Source: Prionace glauca (lineage: Eukaryota; Chordata; Chondrichthyes; Carcharhiniformes; Carcharhinidae). From it: 64,000 bases of DNA. The notes under the pieces are model-generated. The model did no database searches, was not told where the DNA came from, and saw only the letters and a program-made list of their open reading frames with translations. The stretch spans positions 16,727,059-16,791,058 of the forward strand of contig CM075760.1 of assembly GCA_037974335.1 (NCBI GenBank), read 5' to 3'. The position numbers and the translations under genes are program-made. Positions within the stretch are counted from its first letter, which is position 1. The number at the start of each line of letters is the position of its first letter. Shown here piece after piece: positions 45,010-56,900 of the stretch.

Positions 45010-46060
45010 ATCACTAGCTTAATTTAGTTTTTCCACGTGTTTTTGGTGCAATGTACATTGGGCGTGTTGTCGGTAGATATGTCCATTAAAATTCATGTTT
45101 AAATTTTACTTTCATCATTTACCTTATTTAAAATTTTACATTTGTGTGCGTGTGCATGATCATCTCGTGCTCTGCATTAATCTTTGGCTCTGAGTTAATA
45201 CATGTGCAAGAGCGTTAATGTACGCATTCATTTCCCTGTATTTGTTGATTTGTGTAGTTGTGTGTCTACATCTGAGAGTATATTTCATTTTTTCTGGTAT
45301 TGCATGTGAATGACTCTATTATTGTGTTAAGTCCATGTATAATTATTAATGCCACTCTTAATCGGTGCACATGTGCCTCTATCTATTACTATGTCTTAAT
45401 TTCTGTCATTCTAGTAATGTTTGTTTCCCTTTCTGTGTGCGTCTGTTTTCCCATTTGTCTGTGCGTACCTGTTAACATGTATGTATGTATATACGTGTTG
45501 ATAGTTCTTCATAACGATATCTTGATTCGTGTTTGTGTTTCGATATGTAGTAATGTGTGCTATGGTATTCTGTTCTGTATGAGCATGTTACTGTTTGTGT
45601 CCACATGTTTGCGTGCAAATGTTTTGCTGTCCATTCATCTATATGCAGCCTGCTTATTTGTTTATATGCATTTCCATATATATCTGTTAATGTGCATAAC
45701 ATTGTCTGTGTCTTTATGTATATCCCTGTCAGCGTGAATGTGTGCTAATATATATACTTACTTGAGTATATGTATGTGTTTGTGCATTTATGTGGGTCTA
45801 CATGCACATGTATCTATCTGTCGATGCATGTATGTGTTTGTGTCTGGGTCTGTGTACCGATACAGAGAAGTGTATGAACTTGTGTGTTTTATGTGTATTT
45901 ATGTGAGTGCTTTTGGAAATATTTGATTGTGTGCGTATGTTGTTGTTTTAGTGCCTGTTTGTACAAGTTTGAATCGTGTGTGTGTGTGTGTATGTACGGC
46001 TACACCTGTATTTCTAATTGTGATAGTTTTGTGTAGTATTGTCAGTGTGTATATGTTTTA
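45010..46060. repeat. TG-rich degenerate tract in the CH4-TM1 intron
   Basis: About 1 kb is rich in TGTGTA/TGTATG steps with no fixed period. It yields open frames of Cys/Val/Tyr-rich composition on both strands, which are not genes. Confidence 0.7.
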
Positions 46061-47155
46061 ACTGTTGCTTCAAGTTTTACCGGCAATTGTTAACTGAACG
46101 TGATCCAAACAATCCGAATAATGGAGCACATTTTCAGGCTTTGCTGATTAAATGTCTTTTATGTGAGTAGCACGGTGATATCAGGAGAGTGAATGAAATA
46201 ATTCATTGATGCATCTCAGAATCATCAGGGACAGAACAGTGACAACTGGGGAGGATTCTATTACTTGTTTAAATTTGTATTATGGGAAATCAATGTCAGC
46301 ACATGATTAACAGGAACAAGCGTGTTGAAACATTTTTGAATTATGTTGCATAAATATATATGCATATGTTAGTTTATGTGTATTATATACTTCAATGATA
46401 CTTTGATAATGAAAATGATACTTCAAAATCTGGAGCAAAAAAAAAACGGAAGCTAATTTATACTGATGACAACTGACTCCTGATTAGAGAGCCGTTGCCT
46501 TCCAAACACGCGACTTAGGGAGAGGGAGGGCAGTGAGCTCATAGTTTCCCTCTCTCTACCCTGTGATGCAATGCCCCTGATGGTTCTAACCACTGAGGGG
46601 GTGGAGATGCACTGGACTAAATAATGACATTCCTCCTCTTTTCATTGAGGAAGTTGTGGTATAGGGGTTAGTTATTGATCCTCCCCTCTCTTTGTTGGGT
46701 GAGTAGGAATCCAGGATGTTAACAATTTCACTCTCCCTCAATCTGATGGGGGATTATTTCTCTATGTTTATGTGTGACACTTACTTCTGTTCAGTGGGTG
46801 TGATGCAGCAGCTTAAAGCTGACATGAAAGGGTAAAGGCATGGACAATGAGAGAAACAGGAACACTGAGATCTAAATATTGAGAATGTTTGACGCAAATG
46901 TTGAAATTGTCGGATTTTTCCTCAGGGAGGAAAGTCGGTGAAGACATTTTGGAGAATCCTGTAATAAATGTGCTCTACTCTGTCTCTAAGACAGGATGAA
47001 TCTGAGCTGGGCGCATTGGTTCAACAAGACTTCGGTCTGAGGCCTGAAAATACCTGACTCAAGCCAAAAAATATCTACTGGAAGGAAAACTGAAAAGCAA
47101 TCAATGAAGCGATTGGGTATTTCATTTATCGTTAGAGGAAAATGATTTTATTCTT

Positions 47156-47161
47156 TTTATT
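47156..47161 (-). terminator. Poly(A) signal for secreted IgM mRNA
   Basis: AATAAA lies 28 nt after the CH4 stop, and a second AATAAA follows at 47147-47152. Use of this site removes the TM exons and gives the secreted form. Confidence 0.8.
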
Positions 47162-47188
47162 GTAGTTTTTAATGTAACTGAGTGACTC

Positions 47189-47580
47189 TCATTGACATGA
47201 ATTAACAGTGTCCATCAGTGCAAGGGAAATGTTCACAAAACTGGGTTTACCGCTGGATTTGTCAACTGTTCTGTTGATGATCTTCAAGGGGATGGCTTCA
47301 TGTCCCACCACACAGGAGTAAGAAGCGCCGCTGGACCATTCCTCTGCTGCAATGGATAACAGGCTGTACATGAAGAAGGAGCGATTGCCGTTCTCCGCCA
47401 CCACCTCGGTGTTCCTGTAATTCCCGGGATTCACCGGCTTGTCGTTGACGGTCCACTTGACGAAGATCTCTCGGGGGGAGAAACCTCTCACTAAGCAGCT
47501 GAGGGAGACGAAACTCTGAGCGGAGACTTGTTCTGCCGAGGGCAGGAGGACAGACACGACCGGTTCCCGCGGATTTGGAT
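47189..47580 (-). CDS. ighm: IgM CH4 and secretory tailpiece
   Basis: The acceptor TTTTCTGCAG precedes [20 protein letters not shown]. The Ig domain shows the paired cysteines ([19 protein letters not shown]) and the core Trp (VKWTVND). The tailpiece [21 protein letters not shown] ends in the penultimate Cys used for polymerisation, and NIS is an N-glycan site. Further sequons are NRS and NRT. A cryptic donor GGTAAAC (GT at 47249-47250) sits before the tailpiece. Splicing there to TM1 keeps the frame and replaces the tail. The stop is TGA at 47189-47191. Confidence 0.97.
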
Positions 47581-48057
47581 CTGCAGAAAATGTACAATAA
47601 ATGTCAATAAACTGGAGAATTCTGGAGGCAATGAAACCGCTGGTGAGATATCAGGAAAGTGTCCTTCGTTTTTGATTTTAAATGTTTCCATTTTTGACTT
47701 CCAGCTTGGAGGGGAGGTGAACACAATTGTTTTCTCAAATTACTCATGGGGTTGGATTGGAAAGTTTCAGAAAGTTTACAGCACAGAATCAGGCCATTCG
47801 GCCGAACTGATCCACTTTCCTTTTTGGTTTCCTAGGTTTGATGCACCACATCAGACTCCCCCCTTCTTCTTCGATCTAAACCCAGTAACGTCGACTTCAA
47901 TTCACTTTTCATTCATCAACACATCAAACTCCCCATAAAAATATCGATCGGCCCTTGGTTGCTTCGTTGTAGTTTTTTTTCCATTCAGGGGAGACCATTA
48001 ATGCACTGAATATTGACTTGTACACTTCCACTGGAGATAGCCACAGAGATGCATTTA

Positions 48058-48795
48058 CATAGAAACATTGAAACATAGAATAGTACAGCACAGTACAGGC
48101 CCTTTGGCCCTCAATGCTGTGCCGAACTATGTCCAATCCTAAAATCAAGCTATCCCACTCCCTATCATTCTGGTGTGCTCCATGAGCCTATCCAATAACG
48201 GCTTGACAATTCTCAAAGTGTCCGACTCCACTATCGCAGCAGGCAGTGTATTCTACACCCCACCACTCTGTGAGTGAATAATGTACCTTGGACATCCCTC
48301 CTATATCTCCCACCATGAACCTTAAATTTATGCCCCCTAGTAACAGCTGCATCCACCTGAGGAAATATTCTCTGCACGTCCACTCTATCTATCCCCCTTA
48401 TCATCTTATACATCTCTTTTAAGTCGCCTTTGATCCTCCTCTGTTCTAAAGAGAAAAGCCCCAGCTCCCTCAACCTTTCCTCATAAGACCTACCCTCCAA
48501 ACCAGGCAGCATCCTCGTAAATCTCCACTGCACTCTCTCCAATGCTCCCACATCCTTCTTATAGTGAGGTTACCAGAACTACACTCAATATTCCAAATGT
48601 GATCCGATATAGTTGCAGCATAACCCCACAGCCTTCAACTCAAACTCCCTATAAATAACCGGTAAAACACTATAGGTCTTCTTCACGGCTCTATCCACTT
48701 GAGTGGTAACCTTTAGAGATCTGGGGATATGAACCCCAAGATCTTTCAGTTCCTCCACAATCCTCAGAACCCTACCTACATTTTGACCCCACATT
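48058..48795 (-). mobile_element. LINE in the CH3-CH4 intron
   Basis: Minus-strand LINE C-terminus (LERVQWRFTRMLPGLEGRSYE, YRRDVQGTLFTHRVVG) with several frame breaks. It lies in the same orientation as the IgM gene and ends 25 bp from the CH3 exon. Confidence 0.85.
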
Positions 48796-48819
48796 TATTG
48801 CTTCAATCTCTCAGCTCAC

Positions 48820-49128
48820 CTGTTTCCTTGTGGATAGATGCTCTTAAAGGAGTCGGCAGATCCTGATGGCTCACCACGCACTCAAACACAGCCGCACTCA
48901 GCCAGGCTTGTGTGGAGATGTTTAATTTGCTGATCACGCTGTCAGGATCCGCTCCGGGCTTTTCGGCAATCTCTGATTTCAAATACTTCCTGTCTCGGAT
49001 CCAGGACACGTTAACTCCATAAGGAGCATGAGAAATGATGCAGGTTAAGGTCGCGGTCGCCTCCAGTAAGACCTGTTCTATTGGTGGTGGCTGTATCTTC
49101 ACTGTAGATTCATGGCATTCGAGAGGAT
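48820..49128 (-). CDS. ighm: IgM CH3 exon
   Basis: 309 nt, acceptor TTATTCACAG, donor GGTGAGC, phase 1 at both ends. It starts [19 protein letters not shown]. Domain cysteines are in LTCIISHA and FECVVSHQ, with Trp in VSWIRDR. The extra Cys near the start (LECHE) is a candidate for the inter-heavy-chain bond. LNIS is a sequon. Confidence 0.96.
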
Positions 49129-49555
49129 CTGTGAATAAAAAATTAAAATCAACCCTAGTTCCCCTTCAGAAGCAGGACAGTAGTCTTCAGCCTGAAGGAG
49201 ACCAAGTTGCCTTCGAGGTATCAATCTCCAACTATCGCCTTTCAATTTCTATAGGCGATGGCAAACCAACTTGTTCTATGAAATTATTCCCTTTGTTAAA
49301 GTATTGTAGCTGCTGTATCATTCTCATGAATCAGCATTACAACTGATACCAACCTGAACTCAGGAACAAAGTACTGGCCGTTGCTTTATAAGGTTAAGAT
49401 GCATTTTGCAATATTTTACCCCTGTGCTGTGACCTGTGAAACACTCCGATACCCAATGTCTCTCCAAGTCTTACCGGCTGTCTCAAGAAAAAAAAAAGGT
49501 CACGTCAAGGCCACCTCACTCACTTCAAGACAGAAGGGAACATTATTTGAAAAGG

Positions 49556-49855
49556 AGACAGTGGCATGGTGTGCTGTCGATGGGGTTGTAACGTAGGTCG
49601 ACACTCTGGGGAAATAGATTCGAATCTCACCACTGCAGATGGTGAAATGGGAATTTAATAAAAATCTGTGATTAAAAGTCAAATGATCACCATGAAGCCT
49701 TTGTTGTAAAAGCCCACCTGGTTCACGAATGTCCTTTAGAAAATCAAACCTGCTGTCTTTATCTGGCCTGGCATGCATGTGACTCCAGATTCACAGCAAA
49801 GTGGTTGACACTTAAGTGCTGTCAGGGATGGAATATAAATGCACATCTCAGGAAG
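49556..49855 (+). mobile_element. Second tRNA-headed SINE family in the CH2-CH3 intron
   Basis: A head with box A-like GTGGCATGGTGTGCTG and box B-like GATTCGAATCTCACC is followed by CACTGCAGATGGTGAAAT, AAAAATCTGTGATTAAAAGT and GTGACTCCAGATTCACAGCA. The body is unrelated to the V-SINE. I recognise it as a common elasmobranch SINE type but cannot name it. Confidence 0.7.
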
Positions 49856-50025
49856 CAATAACAAAAATTGCTGTTGTGATGAAATTCTGAGGAGCGCAGT
49901 CCAAATGCAGCAAAATACATGACAATAACTTAGAAATTGTTCGATGCTTTGTACTAACTTCAATAGATCCGTAATTCCAATTAACATCAGAATGGTATAT
50001 TTTATGCACGATTTGAGTCTCTTAC

Positions 50026-50337
50026 CCCGAGATACGCTGATGTTCTGACTCTGAGTGAATTCTTGATGAGTGACCTGACAGGTATAGACCGCTTTGCTGA
50101 ACCATTCCCCAGCGGAGACTGTCAGCCGACTGCTGGCCGAGAAGTTCCCGTTCAATCGACAGGGGGGAGAGGTGACAATTCCTGAATGCGTGGGTTCCCC
50201 ATTCTTCAGCCAACTCACTTCCATTGACCCTGGCTGGAAATCGATGATTGAACAGACGATGATTGCGAATTTCCTGTGTGAGATTTCTTCACTGGAACTC
50301 ACGGTGAGGATAACGGTTGGATGGAAAACTTGAGGAC
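50026..50337 (-). CDS. ighm: IgM CH2 exon
   Basis: 312 nt, acceptor TTTTTCTGAAG, donor GGTAAGAG, phase 1. The codon split across the CH1-CH2 junction gives Cys, then [20 protein letters not shown]. Cysteines in IIVCSIIDF and YTCQVTHQ, Trp in VSWLKNG. Sequons NFS and NIS. Confidence 0.96.
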
Positions 50338-50546
50338 CTTCAGAAAAAAAGCATATTCGTCATTTCCTGCAGAAAATGTGGATCAATTAAACTTTTGTTG
50401 ACATTAGCAACTCATTTGCAGTCTATAGACACTAGCCGGAACAATCCAGGGGTCTGGATTATGCACATCTATTTAACTGAGTTATAACCAAGGCCCTACA
50501 TGTTAACCACAGTGTTTCTGTTTCACACAAGCTCCATAACACTTAC

Positions 50547-50846
50547 ATGTTATTTCAACGCTCTTGACTGAGCTGCTGTGTTGAACCTCACAGTCAATTC
50601 TGGGACATTCTCCCGCTGAGTCGCTGATGGTTAACTGGCTGCTCAGGGTGTAGGTTCCCTTCGTGTTTCGCACTGACGGGTACGTCTTAAACCCAGTGGT
50701 GAACGGCTGCCCATTTTTCTTCCAGGTCACTTTGGAGACATCTGGAAGGTAATCCATCGCCAAACATCCGAAGGTGATGGAGCCGCCGGAGTTCTGCTGC
50801 TGACAGGAGGAGACCAGGCCGTAGAGAGTGGGCGGAGACGGTGTCG
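50547..50846 (-). CDS. ighm: IgM CH1 exon
   Basis: 300 nt, acceptor TTCTTTCCCAG, donor TGTAAGTG, phase 1. It encodes [20 protein letters not shown] through a typical CH1 fold ([26 protein letters not shown]). The Cys in VSSCQQQ is the likely partner of the light chain. It is the first constant domain after the roughly 10-kb J-C intron. Confidence 0.96.
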
Positions 50847-50934
50847 CTGGGAAAGAATAGCCAATTGAACAAGTAAGACTCTTATTTGCGTTTATTAAGT
50901 CATCAAACATATTGTTACAAATATGTTTCTGTAT

Positions 50935-51082
50935 TAGATATAGCTTTTGGTGTTGAAGGGATGAAGAGATATGGGTAGTAGATATGATCAGGATATTGAT
51001 GAGCTCTGACCAAAGTGAATGGCGGAGTCGGCTCAATGGGCCGAATGGTCTACTCCGGCTTCTATTTTCTATGTTTCTATCT
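50935..51082 (+). mobile_element. LINE/SINE 3' tail
   Basis: GAATGGCGGAGTCGGCTCAA, GGGCCGAATGGTCTACTCC and TTTCTATGTTTC form a retroelement 3' end, antisense to IgM. Confidence 0.7.
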
Positions 51083-51353
51083 CAAACATTGATTAAAAAT
51101 ATGGACTTTCCTAACACTTCCTGATTAAAACATACATCCACCTTTGAGATTATGTTACTTCTATCATTTGGGAATTGTCATCTCTGCATATCCCTTTCTC
51201 CACTTCTATCAAATTAGCAAGGAAAAAGAACACATTCTGTTAGTCTCAAAATGACATGTCATTCATGAGATTAACAGAGAAGATCAAAGATTGTCTCCAT
51301 TATTGCGGTAACCATTTATTTCTCAAACAACAACACTTTGTGATGAAGAAGTT

Positions 51354-51506
51354 GTCTCTTCGTTCATATCATCCTCTCACCTGATGAGGGAGCTCCAACG
51401 GCTTGTCATTCCAAATAAACCTGTTGGACTTTAACCTGGTGCAGTGAGATCCTTACTGTGCCCACAACAACCTCACTCCGGCATCTCCACACTAGTTTTG
51501 GAAATT
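51354..51506 (-). repeat. TTGGACTGGGG-family repeat
   Basis: Reverse complement of the 10.6-kb copy: CCTGTTGGACTTTAACCTGG and TCACCTGATGAGGGAGC. Confidence 0.7.
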
Positions 51507-51799
51507 GCCTGGGTTCAAACTGATTGAAGCCCCTTCGTCTCTCCAACTCACTGTCTCTCAATCCACAAAACGGAGATTGTGACTTTGATTCAAAAATACC
51601 TCCGGAATGAATACGTACTGAAGGATCAGGAAACTCTACATGTGATTATATATTCAAATAAATGCAACATTGACTCATTGACGGATCATACATTAGTAGC
51701 AAGACTTGGCCATTCGGGATTTGAAGTTTCCTCCATCATTCACTGAGATTACAGATGAGCTGACTGTGGTGCTAGCTCTATTCTGAACCTCCTCACTCC

Positions 51800-52560
51800 G
51801 CCATCCATCACCCGCTCTCTGCTCATTTCCCCAGCTCTTTGCCCTTTCCCGTGGCTCTCTGCCTTTCGCGGTGGCTCTTTTCCCCTTTTATCCGGCTCTC
51901 GGTATTTCCACCTGGCTCTTTACACTTCCCTCCAGCTCTGTGCCCTCTCCCCCAGCTCTCTGCTCTTTCCCTCAGCCCCTTACACGTTCCGTAAGCTCTC
52001 TGCCCTCTGTCCCTGGTCCCTACCCTCTTTCTTCTTTCCCCCAGCTCTCTGACTTTTCCCCCTGACTCTCCTGCCCTTTCCCCTGCTCTTTCTGCCCTTT
52101 TCCTCGGCTCTCTGGCCTTTCTCCTGCCTCCCTGCCATTGTTCGTGCCTTCCTGCCTTTCTCCTGGTTCTCGCTCCTTTCCCTGGTCTTTCTGCCCTTTC
52201 CCCCATCTCTCTGCCCTTTCCTTCGGCTCTCCCCCCTTTCACTGGTCTCTCTGCCCTTTCCCCCTGCTCCTTGTCCTTTCTCCACTCTCTCTGCCCTTTC
52301 CCCTTGCTTTCCACCCTGTTCCCCGGCTGCGTGCACGTTCCCCCGCCTCTCTGCCCTTTCTCCAGCTCTCTGCTGTTTCCCCTGGCTCTCAGCCCACCCC
52401 CACCCCGGCTCTCTGCCCTTTCCCCAGCTCTCTGCTGCTTCCCCTGGCTCTCAGCCCACCCCCACCCCGGCTCTCTGCCCTTTCCCCAGCTCTCTGCTGT
52501 TTCCCCTGGCTCTCAGCCCACCCCCACCCCGGCTCTCTGCCCTTTCCCTCGCCTTCTGTT
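51800..52560. repeat. Pyrimidine-rich minisatellite in the J-CH1 intron (G-rich on the gene's sense strand)
   Basis: Degenerate units around CTCTCTGCCCTTTCCCC. The right part contains three units of 62 bp starting at 52381, 52443 and 52505 (CCTGGCTCTCAGCCCACCCC). On the IgM sense strand this is G-rich with GGGGTGGGGG and GAGAGCTGGGG motifs. I count eight AGCT sites. Confidence 0.9.
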
Positions 52561-52699
52561 CTCACCTGACTCTTTGTCATTGTCTGACCCCGAGCCCCCA
52601 GCGATTCTCTTCAGTTCTCTGCATTCCCAGGGCAGCTCCCACATTTAAACACCAAACTGCTGCTTGAGATCTTTCTTCTCTCTCGTTGCAGACCTTCGC

Positions 52700-54115
52700 C
52701 ACACAGATTTAGTGAGTGTGAGTGAGAGAATGTGAGTGTGTGACGGTGAGTAAATGAGTGAGAGTGGATGAGTAGTGGTGTATGTGTGACGGAAGGTGGG
52801 TAAGTGAGTGTGAGTGAGCGATGTCCTTTGAGTGACGATGAGTGATTGAGGGTGAGCAAGTGTGGGTGAGGGTAAGAGAGCGTGAGTAAGTGACTGTGTG
52901 AGAGAGGGTAGGACTGAAGGAGGCTGAATGTGAGTGAAGGTGGCTGGATGAGTGTAGGTAAGCAAGATTGAAAGAATGAGGGAGAGTGAGTGAGAATGTG
53001 TGAAGGTTAGTGGAGGTGGGTGAGTGAAAGTGAGTGAGATTGAGTGAGTGAGGGTGAGGGAGTGAATGTAACTGAGTAAGTGAGGGGTGAATGTGAGTGA
53101 GTCAGGCTGCGTTATTGAGGGTGAGTGAGACTGAGTAAGACTGGGTTAGTGAGGGTGGATTTTTGGGATGAGTGAATGAAGGTGAGTATGAATGTTGGTG
53201 ACTGATTGAGGGTCTAAGTCAGTGAGTGAGGTTTAGTGAGTGAGGTTGAGTGAATGATGATGTATGAGTATGGGTGGCTCAGTGACAGTGATATAATGAA
53301 GGCGCGTGATTGAGGGTGCGTGAGGGTGAGTGAATGTGGGTGCATGACTAAGGGTGTGAGAGTGAGTGAATGGAGGTGAGTGAGCGAATGTGACTGAGTC
53401 AGTGAGGGTGTGAGGATACGTGAGTCAGGGCGTGTGTTTGAGTGAATGAGTGAGGTTGAATGAAGGTGTGTGAGAGCTTGTGGGTGAGTGTGAGGATGGG
53501 TGAGAGTGAGTGAGCGAGTATGAGTGCGTGATTGTGAGTGAGTGAGTGTATGAGGATGAGTGAGTCAGGGCGTGTGTTTGAGTGAACGAGTGAGGTTGAA
53601 TGAGGGTGTGTGAGAGGTTGTAGGTGAGTGAGTGAGAATGGGTGAGAGTGAGTGAGCGAATGAGTGAGTGAGTGTGTGAGGGTGAGTGACGCAGGGTGAA
53701 TCAGGATCAGTGAATGCGTGCGGTTGAGTGCGTGCGGTTGAGTGCGTGAGGGCGAGTGCGTGAGGGCGAGTGCGTGAGGGCGAGTGCGTGAGGGCGAGTG
53801 CGTGAGGGTGGATGAGTGAGCAAGGTTGAGTGAGTGAGTGTGAGAGAATAGGCGTGAATGAGAATGAGTGAGTGAGGGTGAGTGAATGAGGGTGAGTGTG
53901 TGGGGGTGACTGTGGTTGAGTGAGTGAAAGTGAGTGAATGAGGGAGAGTGAGAGAGAAAGTGTGTCTGCAAGGGAAGGTAGGTAAGATAAGGTGAGTGAG
54001 TGAAGTTCTTTGAGTGTGGATGAGAGATTGAGGGTGAGTGAGTGAAGTTCTTTGAGTGAGGATGAGATAATGAGGGTGAGTGAGTCAGTGTGGGTGAGGG
54101 TGAGAGAGTCAGTGA
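52700..54115. repeat. GTGA/TGAG tandem repeat block
   Basis: About 1.4 kb built from GTGAGTGA-type quartets. It includes a homogeneous GGGCGAGTGCGTGA subarray near 53738-53810 and a duplication of about 140 bp (TGAGTCAGGGCGTGTGTTTG at 53421 and 53561). Long Ser/His/Leu/Thr-rich minus frames here are artefacts of the repeat. Confidence 0.92.
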
Positions 54116-54697
54116 GCCACCTCCTCCTCTCCCTCTCCATCGATCTTTTCCCGATTCTCTCCATTGATCAGCTTTCAGTAACAGGGCTGTGTAAAGTCAG
54201 GAATCAGTGTAGATCACCGGGCAGCTGCTTTAATGTCGGGACCTTTCTTTCAGAAACACGGATCAGTGAACAAATAGACAGACTGAGGGAGCTGGAAGGG
54301 AAGCTTCCAGCAAAACTAGGGTCACACAGGAATCAAACACCAAGTTTACACCAGTATTGGGGAGCCAGGCGGACTTAGTCTCAGCCAGATCCCTTCTTAT
54401 TGATTGTGTCTTTGTGTCCGGTGTAACACATGGAAATCCCTACTTCTGACCTCATGTTGGATGAAATGTGTCATTGATGAAGCAATAGAAGATTGTTATT
54501 CCCAGAACAGCCCCCTGCCGAACTCCTGCAGTGATATCTCAACTTAAATGTTTGACCTCCAACAACCATCACCATCTTGCTTTGTGCTAAATATAACTCC
54601 AAACAGAGAAGAATTTCCCGCCGAAACTTATTCACATGAGTTTTACTCGGGCTTCTCGATCCCACCCTCATTCAAATGTTAGTGGGGGAGGGGGAGG
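54116..54697. other. Intronic spacer
   Basis: No repeat or exon recognised between the GTGA block and the SINE. Confidence 0.4.
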
Positions 54698-54699
54698 GT

Positions 54700-55005
54700 G
54701 TGGCCGATGCGGCACAGCGATTAACGCTGCTGCCTCACAGTTCAATTCCCGATATGAGTCATTGTGTATGGAGTTAGTAAGTTCACCCCGTGTCTGCTTG
54801 GGTTTCCTTCGGATGCTCCTGTTTCCTCCCACAGTCCAAAGACGTTTGGGTTCTGGGGATTGGCCATGTTAAATTGCCCCTTAGTTTCAGGAGGTCTAGT
54901 AAGAGTAAACACATGTGGTTATGGGGATAGGGATTCCTGTTGATGCAGACTCGATGGGCTGAATGGCCTCCTTCTGTGCTATAGGATCTTGTGATTCTAT
55001 TCTAT
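54700..55005 (+). mobile_element. V-SINE (HE1-like), full length, in the J-CH1 intron
   Basis: tRNA-derived head (GCGGCACAGCGATTAACGC, box B GTTCAATTCCC), V-domain (GGGTTTCCTTCGGATGCTCC), and tail GACTCGATGGGCTGAATGGC ending near ATTCTATTCTATGA. Confidence 0.88.
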
Positions 55006-55009
55006 GATG

Positions 55010-55860
55010 TGAATGACAGTCTGTCTGACGTATGTGAGATGGAAAGTGTGTGAGAGGGTGTTTGGGTGTGTGTTTGATAGAGAGAGAGGGGTGAATGTGT
55101 GTGTGAAGGTACCTGTGTGTGATAGACTATGTTTGCGCATGTGTGAGACAATGGGCTGCGTTTGCAAGAGGGGGCAGTGTGCCTATTGGAAAGCAAAATA
55201 TACTGTTCATGAGTGTGTGGAAGTCTGCATGGGATTGTGTGTGAGAGAGAAAAATGTGTGCAATGTGCATGGGTGACAGAAGCAAAGTGTGTGTGTGTGA
55301 GAATGTTTGCACGAGACTGTGCTTATGTGAGAGACTGTGTCTTTGTATAAGTTAGAGTGTGTGCATAGGTCTATGTTTGTGAGAGAGTGTGAGAGAGCTA
55401 GTGTGTGAGAACAAGAATGTACAGGTGTGAGATAGTGTGTGCAAAAGGCATAGAAATATATGTGTGTGTGTGAGAGAGAGAGAGACAGATGTGTGTGCAA
55501 GAGGAATTGTGAGAAAGTGTGTGTGAATAAATGTGAGACAACTTGAGCGTGTGTGACAGAGTTTGGGAGAGAGAGTGCGTGTGCGAGAGTCTGAGACTAT
55601 GCTTATGTGTGTGTATGTGTCTGCGTGTAAGAGAGAATGTGTATGGAGATGTGTGTGTCTCAGTGGTTTTGTGTATGAGAGACTGACTGAGAGAGCGAGA
55701 GTATGTTTGGATTTGTATTTGAGACAGAGTATGTAGACCGTGAGAGAAAGAGAATGTGTGTGAGAGATGTCGTATGAGAGAGAAAGTAAGTGTGTGTATG
55801 TATGTGTGAGAGAATATGAGCGTCTGTATGTGTGTGAGAGTGTGTGATGTGTGTAAGTCT
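55010..55860. repeat. GT/GA-rich low-complexity block
   Basis: Irregular GTGTGTGAGAG-type repeats, with no fixed unit. Not coding. Confidence 0.85.
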
Positions 55861-56900
55861 CTATCTGGCTGATTCAGTCTGGAAAAGTACCCTCACTCCA
55901 CACAAACTCACCGACTCACACAATAAGTGGGAGTGACAAGCGAGCACAATACGGACTGTGGGGCAAGTGTTGGAAAAACATTTAAATCTTTCACAAGTCA
56001 GTCTCAATTAAATAATTTCCTCTTTCCTCAATGAGAGAAACTTGTAAAATCTCACGGAATCTGACACAATCCAGGGCAAAGCCATCCACAAGATTACCCG
56101 GCCCCTCATTCACCCTATTCACTCTCTCCATCATTAACAAGCAGTGCCGCACTGTGTGTGTATTATATACAACATGCACTGGAGCAACTCACCAAGGCTC
56201 CATAGAATACACTGTCCAAACCCGCTGCCTTTACATCCTAACAGGACAAGAGCAGCAGCCACATCTGAAACACTATAACCTGTAAGCTCCCCTCCAAAAC
56301 ACACACCATCCTGACCTGAAACAATATCTCAATTCATTCATAATCGCTGGGTCAAAATCCTGGAACTTCCTGCCTAACAGCAGGGCGGATGTCTGCAGCA
56401 TATGGACTGCAGTTGTTCAAGGATGCTTCATATCAATACTTTGTGAAGGAACAATTAGATTAAAAATTCTGGCCGAGCAAATGTCTCTAAAATGCCTTTA
56501 GAAGATTAAACATAATATGCAAGTGAATTTGACCCTTCATCTGTCAAACTAAACAGTTCAGGGGCTGCTGTAGTACGGAGCATAATATAGTAAATCTCAC
56601 TTTGTATTTGTTCATCGAACATTCCCAAGGCCGGTACATCACTGCTTAAAAAATCACCCAATTCTCCCTCTAAAGTCTGATGTTTCTGCTTCTCTGATGG
56701 TCACAATATGCTTTAGGGATTTAATTTCTCAGGCGCCGACTCAAACATTAAGTTAAACAGTCACATTTCTCACAGACACAAATTTCCTGAAGAAATAAAT
56801 CAAATTTCAGTCCCCGAAATACAGCAGATTTATAACCAGTCAGGCAGATTCCTGGTCCCAATACACTGGCCACCCGCACAGAAACAGAACAGACACGAAC
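55861..56900. other. Intronic spacer
   Basis: No exon, SINE or LINE recognised. A short retroelement-like stretch is possible near 56340-56440 (AATCCTGGAACTTCCTGCCT). Confidence 0.4.

Noticed and set aside
45300-45926. Cys/Val/Tyr-rich frames that resemble membrane proteins
   Set aside because: They come from TG-rich low-complexity DNA in the CH4-TM1 intron. The hydrophobic look follows from composition.
51823-52569. Arg/Glu/Gly-rich and Pro/Phe/Leu-rich open frames
   Set aside because: Translations of the pyrimidine-rich minisatellite on both strands, with no domain or start context.
53399-54164. Long Ser/His/Leu/Thr-rich open frames on the minus strand
   Set aside because: They are created by the GTGA tandem repeat, occur in more than one frame, and lie inside the IgM J-CH1 intron.
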